From assembly GCA_905479015.1 (NCBI GenBank), contig CAJQKV010000043.1, positions 1 to 64,000 on the forward strand: a stretch of 64,000 bases of DNA, in the 5' to 3' direction. Under the pieces are notes generated by a model, which made no database searches, was not told where the DNA came from, and worked only from the letters and a program-made list of their open reading frames with translations. This document shows positions 26,782 to 37,527 of this stretch, in pieces. Origin of the DNA: an uncultured Cyclobacteriaceae bacterium. Its GTDB lineage: Bacteria; Bacteroidota; Bacteroidia; Cytophagales; Cyclobacteriaceae. Numbering within the stretch: position 1 is the stretch's first letter; each line of letters starts with the position of its first letter. The translations under genes were made by a program, and so were the position numbers.

Positions 26782-27089
26782 AATTGATTGAAATAAGGCG
26801 GGCTTAGGGATGTTATGTTTTTAAAATAGATGTGATCGTTCACTTTGAACTAAATCGTCATAATAGGGTGGGTGCTGTAAGTTTTTCATGCTAAATCGCA
26901 TGCTTCCAAAATGAAGTATCTGTGAAGGCATTTGACCTAAATAGGTCCAATCAACTTATGCTAAAACTTTGTAAATTTTATTATTTAGAGATCAAGAAAA
27001 ATTTCATAGTCTGTTTTTGGCTTTGCTGGTTTAATCTTTTTGATTTGATCTGTGGTTTTTAAGGGAGAATTTCCGTTTTTTTATATGCT
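26782..27089. other. 308-bp gap between convergent genes
   Basis: AT-rich sequence between the ThuA fusion gene and the DUF6503 gene. A short inverted repeat CATGC-TAAATC-GCATG is present near 26889-26904. No gene, tRNA or convincing terminator was found. Confidence 0.5.
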
Positions 27090-27758
27090 TTAATAACCTT
27101 CACTGGTCATTAAAATATCAGTGGCGATATAGTTGTTTTCGGGTAGGGCAAACCATTTTCTGGTTTTTGGAATTCTCATAGCTCCAACGCTCACGAGATC
27201 AGCTAACTCAATCAATTCACCACTTTTATCTGGCTTGATGAACCGATAGGCTTGTAAGCTGTAATCCTCTTTATTTAAAAAGAAGGTCCAGGTATCTTTT
27301 GGATAATTCACTTGAATCGTGAAGTAATCAATGCCTTTTATGGTTTCAGTATTTACGGTAGGCTGTAGTGGAGTATTGGCATCCTTGAGCTTCATAGGTA
27401 GTCCCCATAGGTATAGATAATAATCCCTCATCATCTCCGCTCGCTGGCAGCTAACGGACCCTTTTATAATAAAGCATGAATCTAGAGACATACCGCTGAT
27501 TTCCTCATCTCCACGATTCAGTTTGAAATAGCCTATCGAATTATCGATGTATACCTGGGTTTTTCGAACCGCCTTTTCAGGCTGCTGCTCATCAAAATTG
27601 AGGATAGATTTAAACTGATTCCATTGATGCTCCGGATCATGGAATTCGATAGACTTGGCAAGTAGTTCTTCCGCAGTCAGTTTTCCTTGGGCGTAAGTTG
27701 AGTTGAATCCTACCCAAAAAACGAGGACAGTCATCAGGAATGGAATAAAATTTTTCAT
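27090..27758 (-). CDS. Exported DUF6503-like protein
   Basis: A protein of 222 residues with a signal peptide (FIPFLMTVLVFWVGFNSTYAQ). The body (ELLAKSIEFHDPEHQWNQF, a YYLYLWGLPMKL segment and a KDTWTFFLNKEDYSLQAYRF strand pair) matches the DUF6503 family of Bacteroidota periplasmic proteins of unknown function, which look distantly like lipoprotein-carrier folds. I chose the ATG at 27758; an upstream one at 27803 would put 15 extra residues in front of the signal. Confidence 0.72.
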   Translation of the reverse strand: MKNFIPFLMTVLVFWVGFNSTYAQGKLTAEELLAKSIEFHDPEHQWNQFKSILNFDEQQPEKAVRKTQVYIDNSIGYFKLNRGDEEISGMSLDSCFIIKGSVSCQRAEMMRDYYLYLWGLPMKLKDANTPLQPTVNTETIKGIDYFTIQVNYPKDTWTFFLNKEDYSLQAYRFIKPDKSGELIELADLVSVGAMRIPKTRKWFALPENNYIATDILMTSEGY

Positions 27759-27891
27759 AACTAATTTAAAAAAAAATGGATTAGGTAACAAGAACAATTT
27801 CAAGTTAAATCATTTTTATTGATTCATTTATTATTCACATTTCTGCACAAATATTTTAAATTACTTAAAAATATTATTTAACAGACTACAT

Positions 27892-28821
27892 ATGAATCAC
27901 TCGGAGGGAATGTTTAAAGATGACGTCTTTAAAGGAAAGGTAATAATTGTCACAGGAGGAGGTACCGGATTAGGTAAATCAATGGCTACTTATTTTTCTA
28001 AGTTGGGAGCAAGTGTCATGATTTGCAGTCGAAAAATAGAGGTACTAGAAAAAACAGCACAGGAAATCCATGAGCTGAGTGGAAATAAAGTGTTACCACT
28101 GGCCTGTGATGTAAGGGATTACGATCAAGTTGAACAAGTTATTAAAACTACCCAGGAAACGTTGGGGCCTATTGATGTTCTTTTAAACAATGCGGCAGGA
28201 AATTTTGTGAGTCCTACCGAAAGATTATCTCATCGGGCTTTTGATACGGTGGTAGACATTGTACTGAAGGGCAGTTATAATTTTACATTATGCATGGGGA
28301 AGGATTGGATAAAGCATAAAAAAACCGGAACCATTTTAAATATAGTGACCACTTACGCATGGACAGGGTCAGGCTATGTGGTCCCTAGTGCAGCAGCTAA
28401 AGCAGGGATTTTGGCCATGACCAGATCGTTGGCAGTCGAATGGGCCAAGTATGGCATCAGAAGTAACGCGATAGCCCCTGGTCCTTTTCCTACTGAGGGA
28501 GCATGGAGTAGATTGATGCCTGGTAAATTAAGAGAGAAGTATGATCCAGCGCTTAAGGTACCTGTGGGAAGGGTAGGAGAGCATCAAGAATTGGCCAATT
28601 TAGCAGCGTATCTGATATCAGATTTTTCAGCATATGTCAATGGTGAAGTAGTGACTATCGATGGTGGAGAGTGGCTCAAAGGAGCAGGAGAATTTAATCA
28701 ATTAGATCAAATTCCAGAGGAACTTTGGGATGCCATGGAAATGGCGCGCAATAAATCAGGATCTAAACTCAAAATGACTTGGAACTATATCAAAGGGATG
28801 TATAAAATCAGAAAATTATAA
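27892..28821 (+). CDS. SDR oxidoreductase, 2,4-dienoyl-CoA reductase-like
   Basis: A 309-residue short-chain dehydrogenase. NADP-binding TGGGTGLG (about residues 22-29), NNAAGNF (about 99-105). The usual Tyr-x-x-x-Lys is replaced by SAAAK in GSGYVVPSAAAKAG, exactly as in mitochondrial/peroxisomal 2,4-dienoyl-CoA reductases, which use other active-site residues. It probably reduces dienoyl-CoA intermediates in unsaturated fatty-acid breakdown. It stands alone; the next gene converges with 8 nt between stops. Confidence 0.85.
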   Translation: MNHSEGMFKDDVFKGKVIIVTGGGTGLGKSMATYFSKLGASVMICSRKIEVLEKTAQEIHELSGNKVLPLACDVRDYDQVEQVIKTTQETLGPIDVLLNNAAGNFVSPTERLSHRAFDTVVDIVLKGSYNFTLCMGKDWIKHKKTGTILNIVTTYAWTGSGYVVPSAAAKAGILAMTRSLAVEWAKYGIRSNAIAPGPFPTEGAWSRLMPGKLREKYDPALKVPVGRVGEHQELANLAAYLISDFSAYVNGEVVTIDGGEWLKGAGEFNQLDQIPEELWDAMEMARNKSGSKLKMTWNYIKGMYKIRKL

Positions 28822-28829
28822 ACATCTTT

Positions 28830-29555
28830 TCAAATAAGTCGCAACTTCATGAGGACCTTCATGAGGATATAATAAATCATACTTACCAACATTGAATACA
28901 ACCAAAAGTTAGGTTTGAGAGACCAACTTCCAGAGGTGATCCCTATTTCAATGAAATTAAATAACCAGAATAATGAAAAAAGGGCGGTAATGCCATTTTT
29001 TTCATTGAGTAGTATTTTTTTCCAATTAAAGTTGGAAGTTGAGGATTTCCAAATGGTGAAATTCGGCCAAAAAGCAGGTCTTGATGAGGCCCATTCAAGG
29101 TAGGTATCTCCGAATTTATTAATCAAAAATGCTTCTTCTGCAAACATGATACGTTCATAGTACACCCAATAAATCAAAATAAAGGCGATCGTAAACCACA
29201 GGTCTTGTGTGAGCAGGCAGAGGCCCAGCCACATGAAGAAATTACCTAAATAGAGGGGATGTCTTACAATGGAGTAAATGCCCTTCGTATTTAGCACATT
29301 GGCCAGTTGTCCTTCTGTATTTCTACCCGAAGTTAGATCTGCAGTATACCCTACTGTGATTAATCGGATGAATTGGCCAAATAAAGCCACGGCTAAGCAA
29401 CCAAAGGCATAATAATGGTAGGTGACAAAGGCGTTAGGTGCCTGCAGCTTCAAAACAAAAACCAGCAAGGCTACCGATAAGATGATCAAAGGAAGGGTTC
29501 CTCTGTATTTGAATAACAAGTTGCCTTGCTTATTAAGTTCTTTGGCTAAAGACAT
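28830..29555 (-). CDS. Isoprenylcysteine-carboxyl-methyltransferase-like membrane methyltransferase
   Basis: A 241-residue membrane protein with about five helices and the ICMT/PEMT signature RHPLYLGNFFMWLG (about residues 97-110) followed by a helix pair and the acidic YYERIMFAEE (SAM-binding). Bacterial members methylate lipids such as lipid A phosphate or other membrane-bound acceptors; the acceptor here is unknown. It lies downstream of the TolC-like gene, 73 nt away, and may be on its transcript. Confidence 0.75.
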   Translation of the reverse strand: MSLAKELNKQGNLLFKYRGTLPLIILSVALLVFVLKLQAPNAFVTYHYYAFGCLAVALFGQFIRLITVGYTADLTSGRNTEGQLANVLNTKGIYSIVRHPLYLGNFFMWLGLCLLTQDLWFTIAFILIYWVYYERIMFAEEAFLINKFGDTYLEWASSRPAFWPNFTIWKSSTSNFNWKKILLNEKNGITALFSLFWLFNFIEIGITSGSWSLKPNFWLYSMLVSMIYYILMKVLMKLRLI

Positions 29556-29628
29556 ATTTTAGAAATTGAGCTGCGCAAAGTTAATGAGAAAGTATGACAG
29601 GAGTTTAAACAATTCCATCAGAAGATCC

Positions 29629-31068
29629 TTAATCTTCCTGATAGAGTAATTCATCATGAGAAAAATCATAAAGCGTTAATCTTCTCAAATCGAAGTAAGC
29701 TTTCCAATAACTTCGAAGTGCGGCTAAATAGCTCCGCTTGGCTTCGTCTTTTTCAGTGAGCGCAATATTTAGATTGGTGATGTCTATTTTACCAATTAAG
29801 TATTGATTTTGAGAAACATTGTATCTTTCTTGTGCCACTAAATCAGATTTTTCAGAAATTTCTATTTGTGATTTCAATACCTCAAATTGGGCGACAAGTG
29901 TAGTTATTTCTTGAAGAAAACTCCGCTGATCTTGGGTAATTACATAAGATTCTAATTTTTTATTGGCCAAGGCAGTTTTCATGCTGGCTTTATTTCGACC
30001 CCAATCTATGATGGGGATATTGAACTGGATATTGAGTCTTTGCTGATTATTCGGTTCCTGAAAGGAATTCCCTAGATTTTGACCCGTTCCCGTCAGGCCA
30101 TAAGAGGCTGTCATGTCGAGTCGGTAGCGATTATTTTTGGCTTGAGCGATTTGTCTATCTGCTTCCAATTGACGTCGTTCAAATGCGATAAAGTCAGATC
30201 TATTGGCAGAGGCATAATTGATTGCTTCATCTATGTTAACTTTTAAATCAGGTATTTGGTTAGGGGTGATGAGATCGAAGGCTTCATCAATACCAATGAA
30301 TGTTTTGATTTCCAATTCAGAAGATTGTAAATCCAGCTTGGCCTGTGTCAATTGCTGCTGAGATCTGAGGAGTTGAAGCTCTACTTGTAGTAGTTTGTCT
30401 CGAGAGGTAGTTCCAATATTATATCTGCCTTTTTCTATATTATAAATCGTGTCATTTCGGACCAGATTGAAGCTGGCAATATCATATCCAATTTGCGCGT
30501 CGAGATAGTCAAAAAATAGGTCCACGGTTAAACTGGAAATATATTCCATTTCTTCTACGTAGGCACGCTTAGATTCTTCATATCTCAGGGGTTCAGTCAT
30601 TTTGTCCCATTTTAACGGGTTGAATCCGATGATGGGTTGATCAATCTTAATATTGATCAATGTACTGTTCCATGAGCGCGAATTTTGTGGGATATTTTTC
30701 CATCGGTAAACATCAGAATTGATGGATACTTGCCCTCCCGAAATAGCCAACGGTTGTTGAAGACTGAGATTGGCATAGGTAAAAGTTTGTTCTTGCTCTT
30801 GGAATACTATGGTACCATCGTCCAAGCGATTTTGGTTAAAGTCTCTATTATAACCAGGAGAATTACCTTGTAGTCTAAGTTGAGGATTATAATTAGATTG
30901 ATAATATTTATATTGCCAATACCTATTTTCTTTCCTCGTTTCGGCTTCTTTAGATCGGGTAGATTGTGCCTTGACCTTCTGAATGATGTCCTCGAGTGAG
31001 TAATTGATTTGCCCATAAGAGGATATCCATCCAAAAGTAATCCATAATGTGACCAGATATTTATTCAT
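29629..31068 (-). CDS. TolC-family outer-membrane efflux protein
   Basis: A 479-residue exported protein with a signal peptide (YLVTLWITFGWISSYGQ) and two long alpha-helical repeats flanking beta strands, the TolC/OEP layout. The start overlaps the stop of the MacB-like permease gene as ATGAATAA. It should form the outer-membrane channel of the set encoded upstream (adaptor and permease). Confidence 0.85.
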   Translation of the reverse strand: MNKYLVTLWITFGWISSYGQINYSLEDIIQKVKAQSTRSKEAETRKENRYWQYKYYQSNYNPQLRLQGNSPGYNRDFNQNRLDDGTIVFQEQEQTFTYANLSLQQPLAISGGQVSINSDVYRWKNIPQNSRSWNSTLINIKIDQPIIGFNPLKWDKMTEPLRYEESKRAYVEEMEYISSLTVDLFFDYLDAQIGYDIASFNLVRNDTIYNIEKGRYNIGTTSRDKLLQVELQLLRSQQQLTQAKLDLQSSELEIKTFIGIDEAFDLITPNQIPDLKVNIDEAINYASANRSDFIAFERRQLEADRQIAQAKNNRYRLDMTASYGLTGTGQNLGNSFQEPNNQQRLNIQFNIPIIDWGRNKASMKTALANKKLESYVITQDQRSFLQEITTLVAQFEVLKSQIEISEKSDLVAQERYNVSQNQYLIGKIDITNLNIALTEKDEAKRSYLAALRSYWKAYFDLRRLTLYDFSHDELLYQED

Positions 31069-32407
31069 ATCTCAACGAGGTTATAGGGTTTTGTTGGGCC
31101 GCTTTTCTTGCAGGTGCAATACCGAAAATCAGACCAATTAATGTAGCAACACCAAAGGAGATCACAATGGAGCCAAAGGAGATGATGGTGGGAATATCAG
31201 CAAAGGCACTTACTCCATAGGCCATCAGAACACCTGTAAAAATACCAATAACACCTCCTGTGGCACTGATCATGATGGCCTCAAACATAAATTGAAAAAC
31301 AATATCTGTTTTTTTTGCTCCAATAGATAGTCTCAGTCCGATCTCTTTGATCCGTTCCAGTACGGAAGCGAGCATGATGTTCATGATGCCAATACCACCT
31401 ACCAGTAGAGAGATGCCTGCTATGGCTCCTAAAACATAATTAAAAACATCATTGGTACGTTGTTGTTGTTTGAGCAATAACTCTGGAATTTCGATCTCAT
31501 AATCTACTACATCAAAATGTTTTCGTGCCAGCATCCGTGCTATGATGTCGGCAGTAGCAGATAATTTTTCTGTTTCTGCTACTTGAAGCACCAAGCGATC
31601 CAGCTGGTGATAATTGGTAGTGGTGGTATTGTCTTTATCTGCCTTTTTGATCATTGATTTGGTGATGAGGTCTCTGTTTTCATACCTGATCAATACAGTT
31701 TTAAGTGGTACATATACGTCCATATTATAATCTCGTATACCCAATCGCTTGATACTATTTTCAGAAATAATTCTTTGCTCGAGAACTCCCATTACGGTGA
31801 GCCATTGGTTACCACATTTTAGCTTTTTACCTATGGGATTCTCTGAAGGGAAAAATTTTGCTTTTATAGATTTACCAATGATACAGACGGGCATTCCATG
31901 AATTAAATTTTGCTCGTTGAACATAGTTCCTTCTTCAAGTTCAAAATTGAAGAGTTTGAAATAGGGGGGTTCCACGCCTACGAGTTTGGCCGACCTTCGA
32001 ATGCCCTTATTCATAATATAGGTATCCTTTACAATTTCTGGACTTATGGCCTGAATGTTAGGGAGCATTTTAGCGATAGCGTTTTTATCTTTTAATGTGA
32101 GTCCAGGAGAGTATTTATTTTTTTCTTTATTGAAAGGATCATCCGAAGAAACTTGTTCTTCTGTTTGTTCAATGATAGGTTTGATCACGATATTGTTCAG
32201 ACCCACTAGTTTTATTTGGTCAATAATCTCTTTTTGAGCACCATTACCAATAGCAAGCATGGCAATTACTGCCGCTACCCCGAAAATAATACCTAAGCCC
32301 GTTAATATGGATCGAACACGATTAGAAAGTACCGCTTCAAAAGCAATAGTGAGATTGGCGATCAAGCGTTCTTTGTCGGGAAAATTATTTTCCATGGGAG
32401 GCTTCAT
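31061..32407 (-). CDS. MacB-like ABC permease (FtsX type)
   Basis: A permease of 448 residues: one helix near residues 38-58, a MacB-type periplasmic core (about 65-300), then three C-terminal helices (about 328-350, 375-400, 415-435) with the conserved ERIKEIGLRLSIGAKKTDI between. MacB proteins have their ATPase fused or encoded separately; none is fused here. I chose the ATG at 32407, just beyond the adaptor stop. The three genes are translationally overlapped: adaptor, permease, TolC. Confidence 0.85.
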   Translation of the reverse strand: MKPPMENNFPDKERLIANLTIAFEAVLSNRVRSILTGLGIIFGVAAVIAMLAIGNGAQKEIIDQIKLVGLNNIVIKPIIEQTEEQVSSDDPFNKEKNKYSPGLTLKDKNAIAKMLPNIQAISPEIVKDTYIMNKGIRRSAKLVGVEPPYFKLFNFELEEGTMFNEQNLIHGMPVCIIGKSIKAKFFPSENPIGKKLKCGNQWLTVMGVLEQRIISENSIKRLGIRDYNMDVYVPLKTVLIRYENRDLITKSMIKKADKDNTTTTNYHQLDRLVLQVAETEKLSATADIIARMLARKHFDVVDYEIEIPELLLKQQQRTNDVFNYVLGAIAGISLLVGGIGIMNIMLASVLERIKEIGLRLSIGAKKTDIVFQFMFEAIMISATGGVIGIFTGVLMAYGVSAFADIPTIISFGSIVISFGVATLIGLIFGIAPARKAAQQNPITSLRYE

Positions 32408-32409
32408 GA

Positions 32410-33711
32410 TCAAAAAGTTTTTGATGGTGAATTTAAACCTAGCTGTGCTGATACTTCTGTTTTTGATTCAGATAAGCGAATGATGTCTTGATCTTCGGCT
32501 TCTTTAATTTTACTTAAATACACTTCATCTCCGAAGGCCAAACCCTCAAGAATGATGACTTCATCACTATTGGTTTCTCCGATAGTGACTTCCTTTTTTA
32601 TGACATTAATACCATTTTTTTGGTAGACGTAGGTGATCGAGTCTTGATAGTTATATAGACATTCAAGTGGAATAAACAAGGCATCTTGGTGGGTTTGGGT
32701 AATGATTTTATTAGAGGTAGTCATGGACGGCTTGATCAATTCATCTGCACCTAATAGTTCAACGCTTACTTTAAATACTTTCGCATCAGAGTTGGGTCTT
32801 TGCTCTCCCACATTGGCTACTTTGATAACTTTTCCTTCTATGCTTTTTTCGGGAAAGGCATCCAAACCGATTTCAACCAGTTGACTTTTTTTGATTTTAC
32901 GTATATCTACTTCATTGACGTAGGTTTGGGACAACATGACGGACAAGTCCGGAAGGGTGGCTACGATAGGGTTCCATGCACCAATTTGAGAACCAATTTT
33001 TACTGTACCTTCAGAATCTTTATAATAGATGAGCATGCCATCTTCAGGTGCATAAATCATAAATTTTTGTGTCAATTCTTTTAATCCTTTGAGTTCTAGA
33101 CCTTGCTTTTGGAGTGAAGCTGTGACTTCAGTCATTTTAGCAATATTTTGCTTTTGCTTAATAAAATAATTTTCCTGGGCTTGTTGATATGCTCTGGTTG
33201 CTTTTTCTACTTCAATTTCGGCTTTCTTGATGGTTGCGGGGGGCTCAAATTGGGATTGTTCTAAGGTCATATCACGTTCTTCGATTTCATAGGCTAGGTT
33301 GATGAGGTCGTCTCTCGACTGGCGCATTTGGAGGGTGGTATCCAGTTGGGTTTGAATAAATTGTGATTGAATTTTATCATATTCAATCTGATATTCACTT
33401 AGTTTATTGGTAAGTTCTGATGCATCCAGTCGAGCGACATAATCACCCTTCTTCACATAGGTTCCTTCGTCAATCATGTCTTGAATAGTGACTTGCCAGA
33501 TACGATGGGCCCTTAACCCTTTGGGTCCTTGGATTTCTACTGAATGCTTCGCTTCTAATTCTCCGGTAGTGATAACATCAACAATGAATACACCTTTTTT
33601 GACTTCTACGAGGATGTTGTCACTATTTTTTATGGGCCGGTTGAGTAAGAAAAGACTAGCTACGATTACAATTGAAACGGCGATACTGATGCGGATGTTT
33701 TTTTTATTCAT
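32410..33711 (-). CDS. MacA/HlyD-like periplasmic adaptor
   Basis: A 433-residue membrane-fusion protein: N-terminal anchor (ISIAVSIVIVASLFLLN), a lipoyl/barrel-sandwich half (residues about 40-100), a helical hairpin (about 110-215, with QENYFIKQKQNIAKMTEV), the second lipoyl half and beta-barrel domains. It links the MacB-like permease to the TolC-like channel encoded after it. First gene of the leftward set, 56 nt from the M61 peptidase stop. Confidence 0.87.
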   Translation of the reverse strand: MNKKNIRISIAVSIVIVASLFLLNRPIKNSDNILVEVKKGVFIVDVITTGELEAKHSVEIQGPKGLRAHRIWQVTIQDMIDEGTYVKKGDYVARLDASELTNKLSEYQIEYDKIQSQFIQTQLDTTLQMRQSRDDLINLAYEIEERDMTLEQSQFEPPATIKKAEIEVEKATRAYQQAQENYFIKQKQNIAKMTEVTASLQKQGLELKGLKELTQKFMIYAPEDGMLIYYKDSEGTVKIGSQIGAWNPIVATLPDLSVMLSQTYVNEVDIRKIKKSQLVEIGLDAFPEKSIEGKVIKVANVGEQRPNSDAKVFKVSVELLGADELIKPSMTTSNKIITQTHQDALFIPLECLYNYQDSITYVYQKNGINVIKKEVTIGETNSDEVIILEGLAFGDEVYLSKIKEAEDQDIIRLSESKTEVSAQLGLNSPSKTF

Positions 33712-33767
33712 TTTGAGGTATTTAATTGATTTTTTTTAATGAGATCGAATCCGTAGGTCTATTTTTT

Positions 33768-35603
33768 TTATAAACCATTCATCCAGTAAGATCTTATTTT
33801 ATTTTCTTGTGGAGTAGATTCATTTGAAATAATTAACTCATTGGGGTATTGGTAAAGATAGGTCTCTGCTTTGGCCTTTCTTTTTATGATTTTAGTTTTG
33901 CCTTTGATTTCTCGGATCAACTCAATCTTCACTTTTGAGCCATCGATCGTATTTTCTTGAAAATCATAAAGCAGCGCTCTCCAAGTGTCAAGGTTCAGTT
34001 CGTTGCCGTTGAGTTTATAGAAGATATCGTTTTCTTGGAAGCCAATTTGGGTTCCAAAAGCATCAAGCTGATCGGTAGCCAATGCGATGATTTGATTGTT
34101 GTCGTTTAAACCCAATTTGAAATTACCCCACAAGGCCATTCTTTTCTCACCACCTTCTCGTGTTGATATCCCCGCCCAAGAGAGGTATTCTTCGATAGGT
34201 AATGGTTCATTGCCTTGAACATATCGACTGAAAAACGTCCCAATTTCAGGATAAGTCATGGCGGTGATGACATCGATAAACTCACTGTCCTTAAAGGCAT
34301 TTTCTTTGCCATATTTCTGGGATAGTTGTTTGAGAAGCCCTGCTAAATTTAAGGTATCTTCGGAATATTTGATCAAGGCCAAGTCCAAGCACATTCCTAT
34401 CAGCGCACCCTTTTCATAGACATTTCGATACATATCCTTGAATTCAGGGTCAAGGATTTTTTGGCTCATTTCGGTAAATGAAACCAAAGGATAGGCTGAA
34501 GCATTTGTGATTTTTTCTTGAACTTCCTCTAAAAAGGTTTCACTATCATAGAGTCCTTGCTGCACTTGCATATGCATAGAATTGTATTCCGTCACCCCTT
34601 CATAAAGCCAAAGGTGCTGCGACATTTCAGGATTGATATAATTGAAATTATGGATTTGCTCAGAATGAATGCTTAGTGGGGTAATAATATGAAAAAATTC
34701 ATGGGCAGCTACGTCTCTTACAAATTGAGGTAATTGGTCGGCTACTGATTCTGGGAGTGTATAAAAGGAGGAATAAGAATGCTCCAATGCACCCATACCT
34801 TTTGATAAACTTGGGTAATCCATGAGATAAATAAGGTAGGCATATTTTTTAACCGGTAAGGTTCCGCCAAGATAATTGCTTTGGGCTACCATTAAGTCTT
34901 CAATATTTTCCATGATGTCGTTTGCACTGACAACTTTTTGTGGGGAGAACACTGAAATGAGAATTTCGGCACCGGCTATATTTTTGGTGAGGGTATCGGG
35001 TTGATTGTACATGATGGGACCGTCCACCAAAAAATGATAATCAGCAGCGAAATATAGATCAAGCGAATCGTTTAGGACATTCTTGTCCAGTGCAGTAGCC
35101 CCATAGGTATCTTTTGAATGAAGGACACGGAGTTCAAAGGGGATTTCTTTATAGCCATCAATGTACCCAATGATACCAAAGTTATTGAGTACAAAAACAT
35201 TCCTATCGGCTTCAAAACTAGTGCCCCCTGGCTCAAAAAGAAAATTCTCATCATAGCCTTTCATACGGTCAAAAGTATCGTTAATCCAATATTCAATACG
35301 ACTGGGCTTCCCTGAGATTAGCCACTTATTGACTGAAATCTTAGATACTTCGAGGGGATTCCCTAGATGATCAAAGGCATCGAAAGTAGACACAAATTTT
35401 CCAAAATCTGAAATGCGGTAAGTCCCAGGTACGATTTTGGGTAGATGAAACTCTACCTCATCCTCTTGGATGTCAGGTAAGTTCATCACCACCTGTAATC
35501 GATCTTCTTTTGAAGCGGTGAGATCTAGATTAATTTGGTAAGGGCCTTGAGCGGCCGCATAGAGTATTTGAAAGGAGGCGAATAGATAAAAAATTATTTT
35601 CAT
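33768..35603 (-). CDS. M61-family (glycyl aminopeptidase-type) metallopeptidase
   Basis: A 611-residue exported peptidase with a signal peptide (FYLFASFQILYAAAQG). An N-terminal beta domain (about 20-190) precedes the gluzincin catalytic domain with zinc motif HEFFH (about residue 295) and a downstream glutamate in WLYEGVTEYN. The C-terminal part holds a PDZ domain (about 490-570, beginning LWGNFKLGLNDNNQI). The family cleaves N-terminal glycine or alanine in periplasmic peptides. It is upstream of the adaptor gene on the same strand and may share its transcript. Confidence 0.87.
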   Translation of the reverse strand: MKIIFYLFASFQILYAAAQGPYQINLDLTASKEDRLQVVMNLPDIQEDEVEFHLPKIVPGTYRISDFGKFVSTFDAFDHLGNPLEVSKISVNKWLISGKPSRIEYWINDTFDRMKGYDENFLFEPGGTSFEADRNVFVLNNFGIIGYIDGYKEIPFELRVLHSKDTYGATALDKNVLNDSLDLYFAADYHFLVDGPIMYNQPDTLTKNIAGAEILISVFSPQKVVSANDIMENIEDLMVAQSNYLGGTLPVKKYAYLIYLMDYPSLSKGMGALEHSYSSFYTLPESVADQLPQFVRDVAAHEFFHIITPLSIHSEQIHNFNYINPEMSQHLWLYEGVTEYNSMHMQVQQGLYDSETFLEEVQEKITNASAYPLVSFTEMSQKILDPEFKDMYRNVYEKGALIGMCLDLALIKYSEDTLNLAGLLKQLSQKYGKENAFKDSEFIDVITAMTYPEIGTFFSRYVQGNEPLPIEEYLSWAGISTREGGEKRMALWGNFKLGLNDNNQIIALATDQLDAFGTQIGFQENDIFYKLNGNELNLDTWRALLYDFQENTIDGSKVKIELIREIKGKTKIIKRKAKAETYLYQYPNELIISNESTPQENKIRSYWMNGL

Positions 35604-35708
35604 ATCAAAAATTCAAAAGCTAATGTAGTTTACCTTGCTCATTTAGCTTTTGTTTCGATTAGAAAATTTATGAATGGTAAGTTAAACTACGTTAAAATCG
35701 AACATAAC

Positions 35709-37508
35709 TTATTTCGTCCCGCTTCTTTTGCGTTCATGCTCTGTCAAATAGATCTTCCTTAATCTGATGGACTTGGGCGTAACTTCTACGTATTCATCTT
35801 TTTGGATGTATTCTAAAGCTTCTTCTAAACTGAATTTTTTGGGAGGGGGTAACTTTACATTCGTATCTGTACCTGAGGTACGCATATTGGTCAATTTCTT
35901 TCCTTTTTGAACATTCACGACCAGGTCATTGCTTCTGCTGTGTTCACCGATCACCTGCCCCATGTAAAGATCTACACCTGGATCTATGAAAAAGGAGCCA
36001 CGATCTAATAATTTGTCCAACGCAAAGGGCGTTGCGGGGCCATTTTCTATAGAAATGAGGGATCCATTGATACGTCCAGCAATTTCACCTTTGAAAAGTT
36101 GGTATTCCTTGAATCGGTGGGTCATCACAGCTTCTCCCGAGGTTGCGGTAAGCATATTATTTCTGAGCCCAATCAGTCCCCTCGCCGGAATGTCAAATTC
36201 CAAATGTTGAATATTGCCTTTGGGTTCCATAATGTTGAGTTCGCCTTTCTTTTGAGAGGCCAATTCGATTACCTTTCCAGACAATGCATCTGGTACGTCT
36301 ACCACGAGATGTTCGATCGGTTCCATTTTCACACCATCCACTTCCTTAAACATTACTTGAGGCTGGCCAATCTGAAATTCATAGCCTTCTCTACGCATGG
36401 TCTCTATGAGGACCGAAAGGTGCAAAACTCCTCTGCCATAGACTAAAAACTTATCTTCAGTATCCGTTTCTTCTACCCTTAACGCTAAATTTTTCTCTAT
36501 TTCCTTCATGAGACGTTCTCTAAGATGGCGAGAGGTGACAAACTTGCCTTCTTTTCCAAAGAAGGGGGAATCATTGATGGAAAACATCATGCTCATGGTA
36601 GGCTCATCAATAGCAATTCTTTCTATCACTTCTGGATGGTCAAAATCCGTCACCGTATCTCCAATTTCAAAGTCTTCGATACCTGTAATGGCACAAATAT
36701 CACCACAATGAACTTCAGAAATTTTGTTTTTACCCAAGCCTTCAAAAACATGAAGTTCCTTGACCTTGACGCGTTTCATACTGCCATCTCGCTTACTGAG
36801 GCCTACTTGCATGTTTTCTTTGATCGTACCTTGTGAAACGCGACCTATGGCGATTCGTCCGGTAAAAGCCGAAAAGTCTAGAGAAGTAATTTGCATTTTA
36901 AGAACGCCTTCCTTGATGGGTGCAGGAGGGATGATTTCAATTATTTTATCGAGGAGTGGGGTGATATCGGTCGTCGGCTCCTTCCAATCATTGCTCATCC
37001 AGCCTTGTTTTGAAGAACCATATAAAGTATGAAAATCTAATTGATCTTCTGTAGCATCCAATGAATACATCAATTCAAATACTTGCTCATGTACTTCATC
37101 AGGCTTGCAGTTTTCTTTATCTACTTTATTGACCACAATGATTGGCTTTAACCCTAAATCTAAGGCCTTACTCAAAACAAATCTGGTTTGCGGCATGGGA
37201 CCTTCAAAGGCATCCACCAATAAAATCACGCCATCTGCCATTTTGAGAACGCGCTCTACTTCTCCGCCAAAATCAGAGTGACCTGGGGTGTCAATGATAT
37301 TGATTTTAATTCCTTTGTAGTTTATCGAAACATTTTTAGATAAAATGGTAATTCCTCTTTCACGCTCTAGGTCATTACTGTCCAGAATTAAATCTACTTT
37401 TTCTTCGGTTTCCCGTAAAAGCTGAGAATAATAAATAATTTTATCCACCAAAGTGGTCTTTCCATGGTCAACGTGTGCGATGATGGCAATGTTTCGAATC
37501 TCTTGCAT
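35709..37508 (-). CDS. typA: TypA/BipA ribosome-associated translational GTPase
   Basis: A 599-residue elongation-factor-like GTPase that binds the 70S ribosome and helps ribosome assembly and stress adaptation. G1 [10 protein letters not shown] (about 10-19), G3 DTPGH (about 74-78), G4 NKVD (about 128-131); then domain II, an EF-G-like domain III/V and the TypA-specific C-terminal domain. The length is standard. It starts with ATG 37508 and is divergent from metG. Confidence 0.96.
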   Translation of the reverse strand: MQEIRNIAIIAHVDHGKTTLVDKIIYYSQLLRETEEKVDLILDSNDLERERGITILSKNVSINYKGIKINIIDTPGHSDFGGEVERVLKMADGVILLVDAFEGPMPQTRFVLSKALDLGLKPIIVVNKVDKENCKPDEVHEQVFELMYSLDATEDQLDFHTLYGSSKQGWMSNDWKEPTTDITPLLDKIIEIIPPAPIKEGVLKMQITSLDFSAFTGRIAIGRVSQGTIKENMQVGLSKRDGSMKRVKVKELHVFEGLGKNKISEVHCGDICAITGIEDFEIGDTVTDFDHPEVIERIAIDEPTMSMMFSINDSPFFGKEGKFVTSRHLRERLMKEIEKNLALRVEETDTEDKFLVYGRGVLHLSVLIETMRREGYEFQIGQPQVMFKEVDGVKMEPIEHLVVDVPDALSGKVIELASQKKGELNIMEPKGNIQHLEFDIPARGLIGLRNNMLTATSGEAVMTHRFKEYQLFKGEIAGRINGSLISIENGPATPFALDKLLDRGSFFIDPGVDLYMGQVIGEHSRSNDLVVNVQKGKKLTNMRTSGTDTNVKLPPPKKFSLEEALEYIQKDEYVEVTPKSIRLRKIYLTEHERKRSGTK

Positions 37509-37527
37509 AGTCTATTTCAATCAGCCG

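Noticed and set aside
28361-28420. Missing catalytic tyrosine in the SDR gene suggesting a dead enzyme
   Set aside because: The S-x-x-x-K form in VVPSAAAKAG is normal for 2,4-dienoyl-CoA reductases, which use a different active site.
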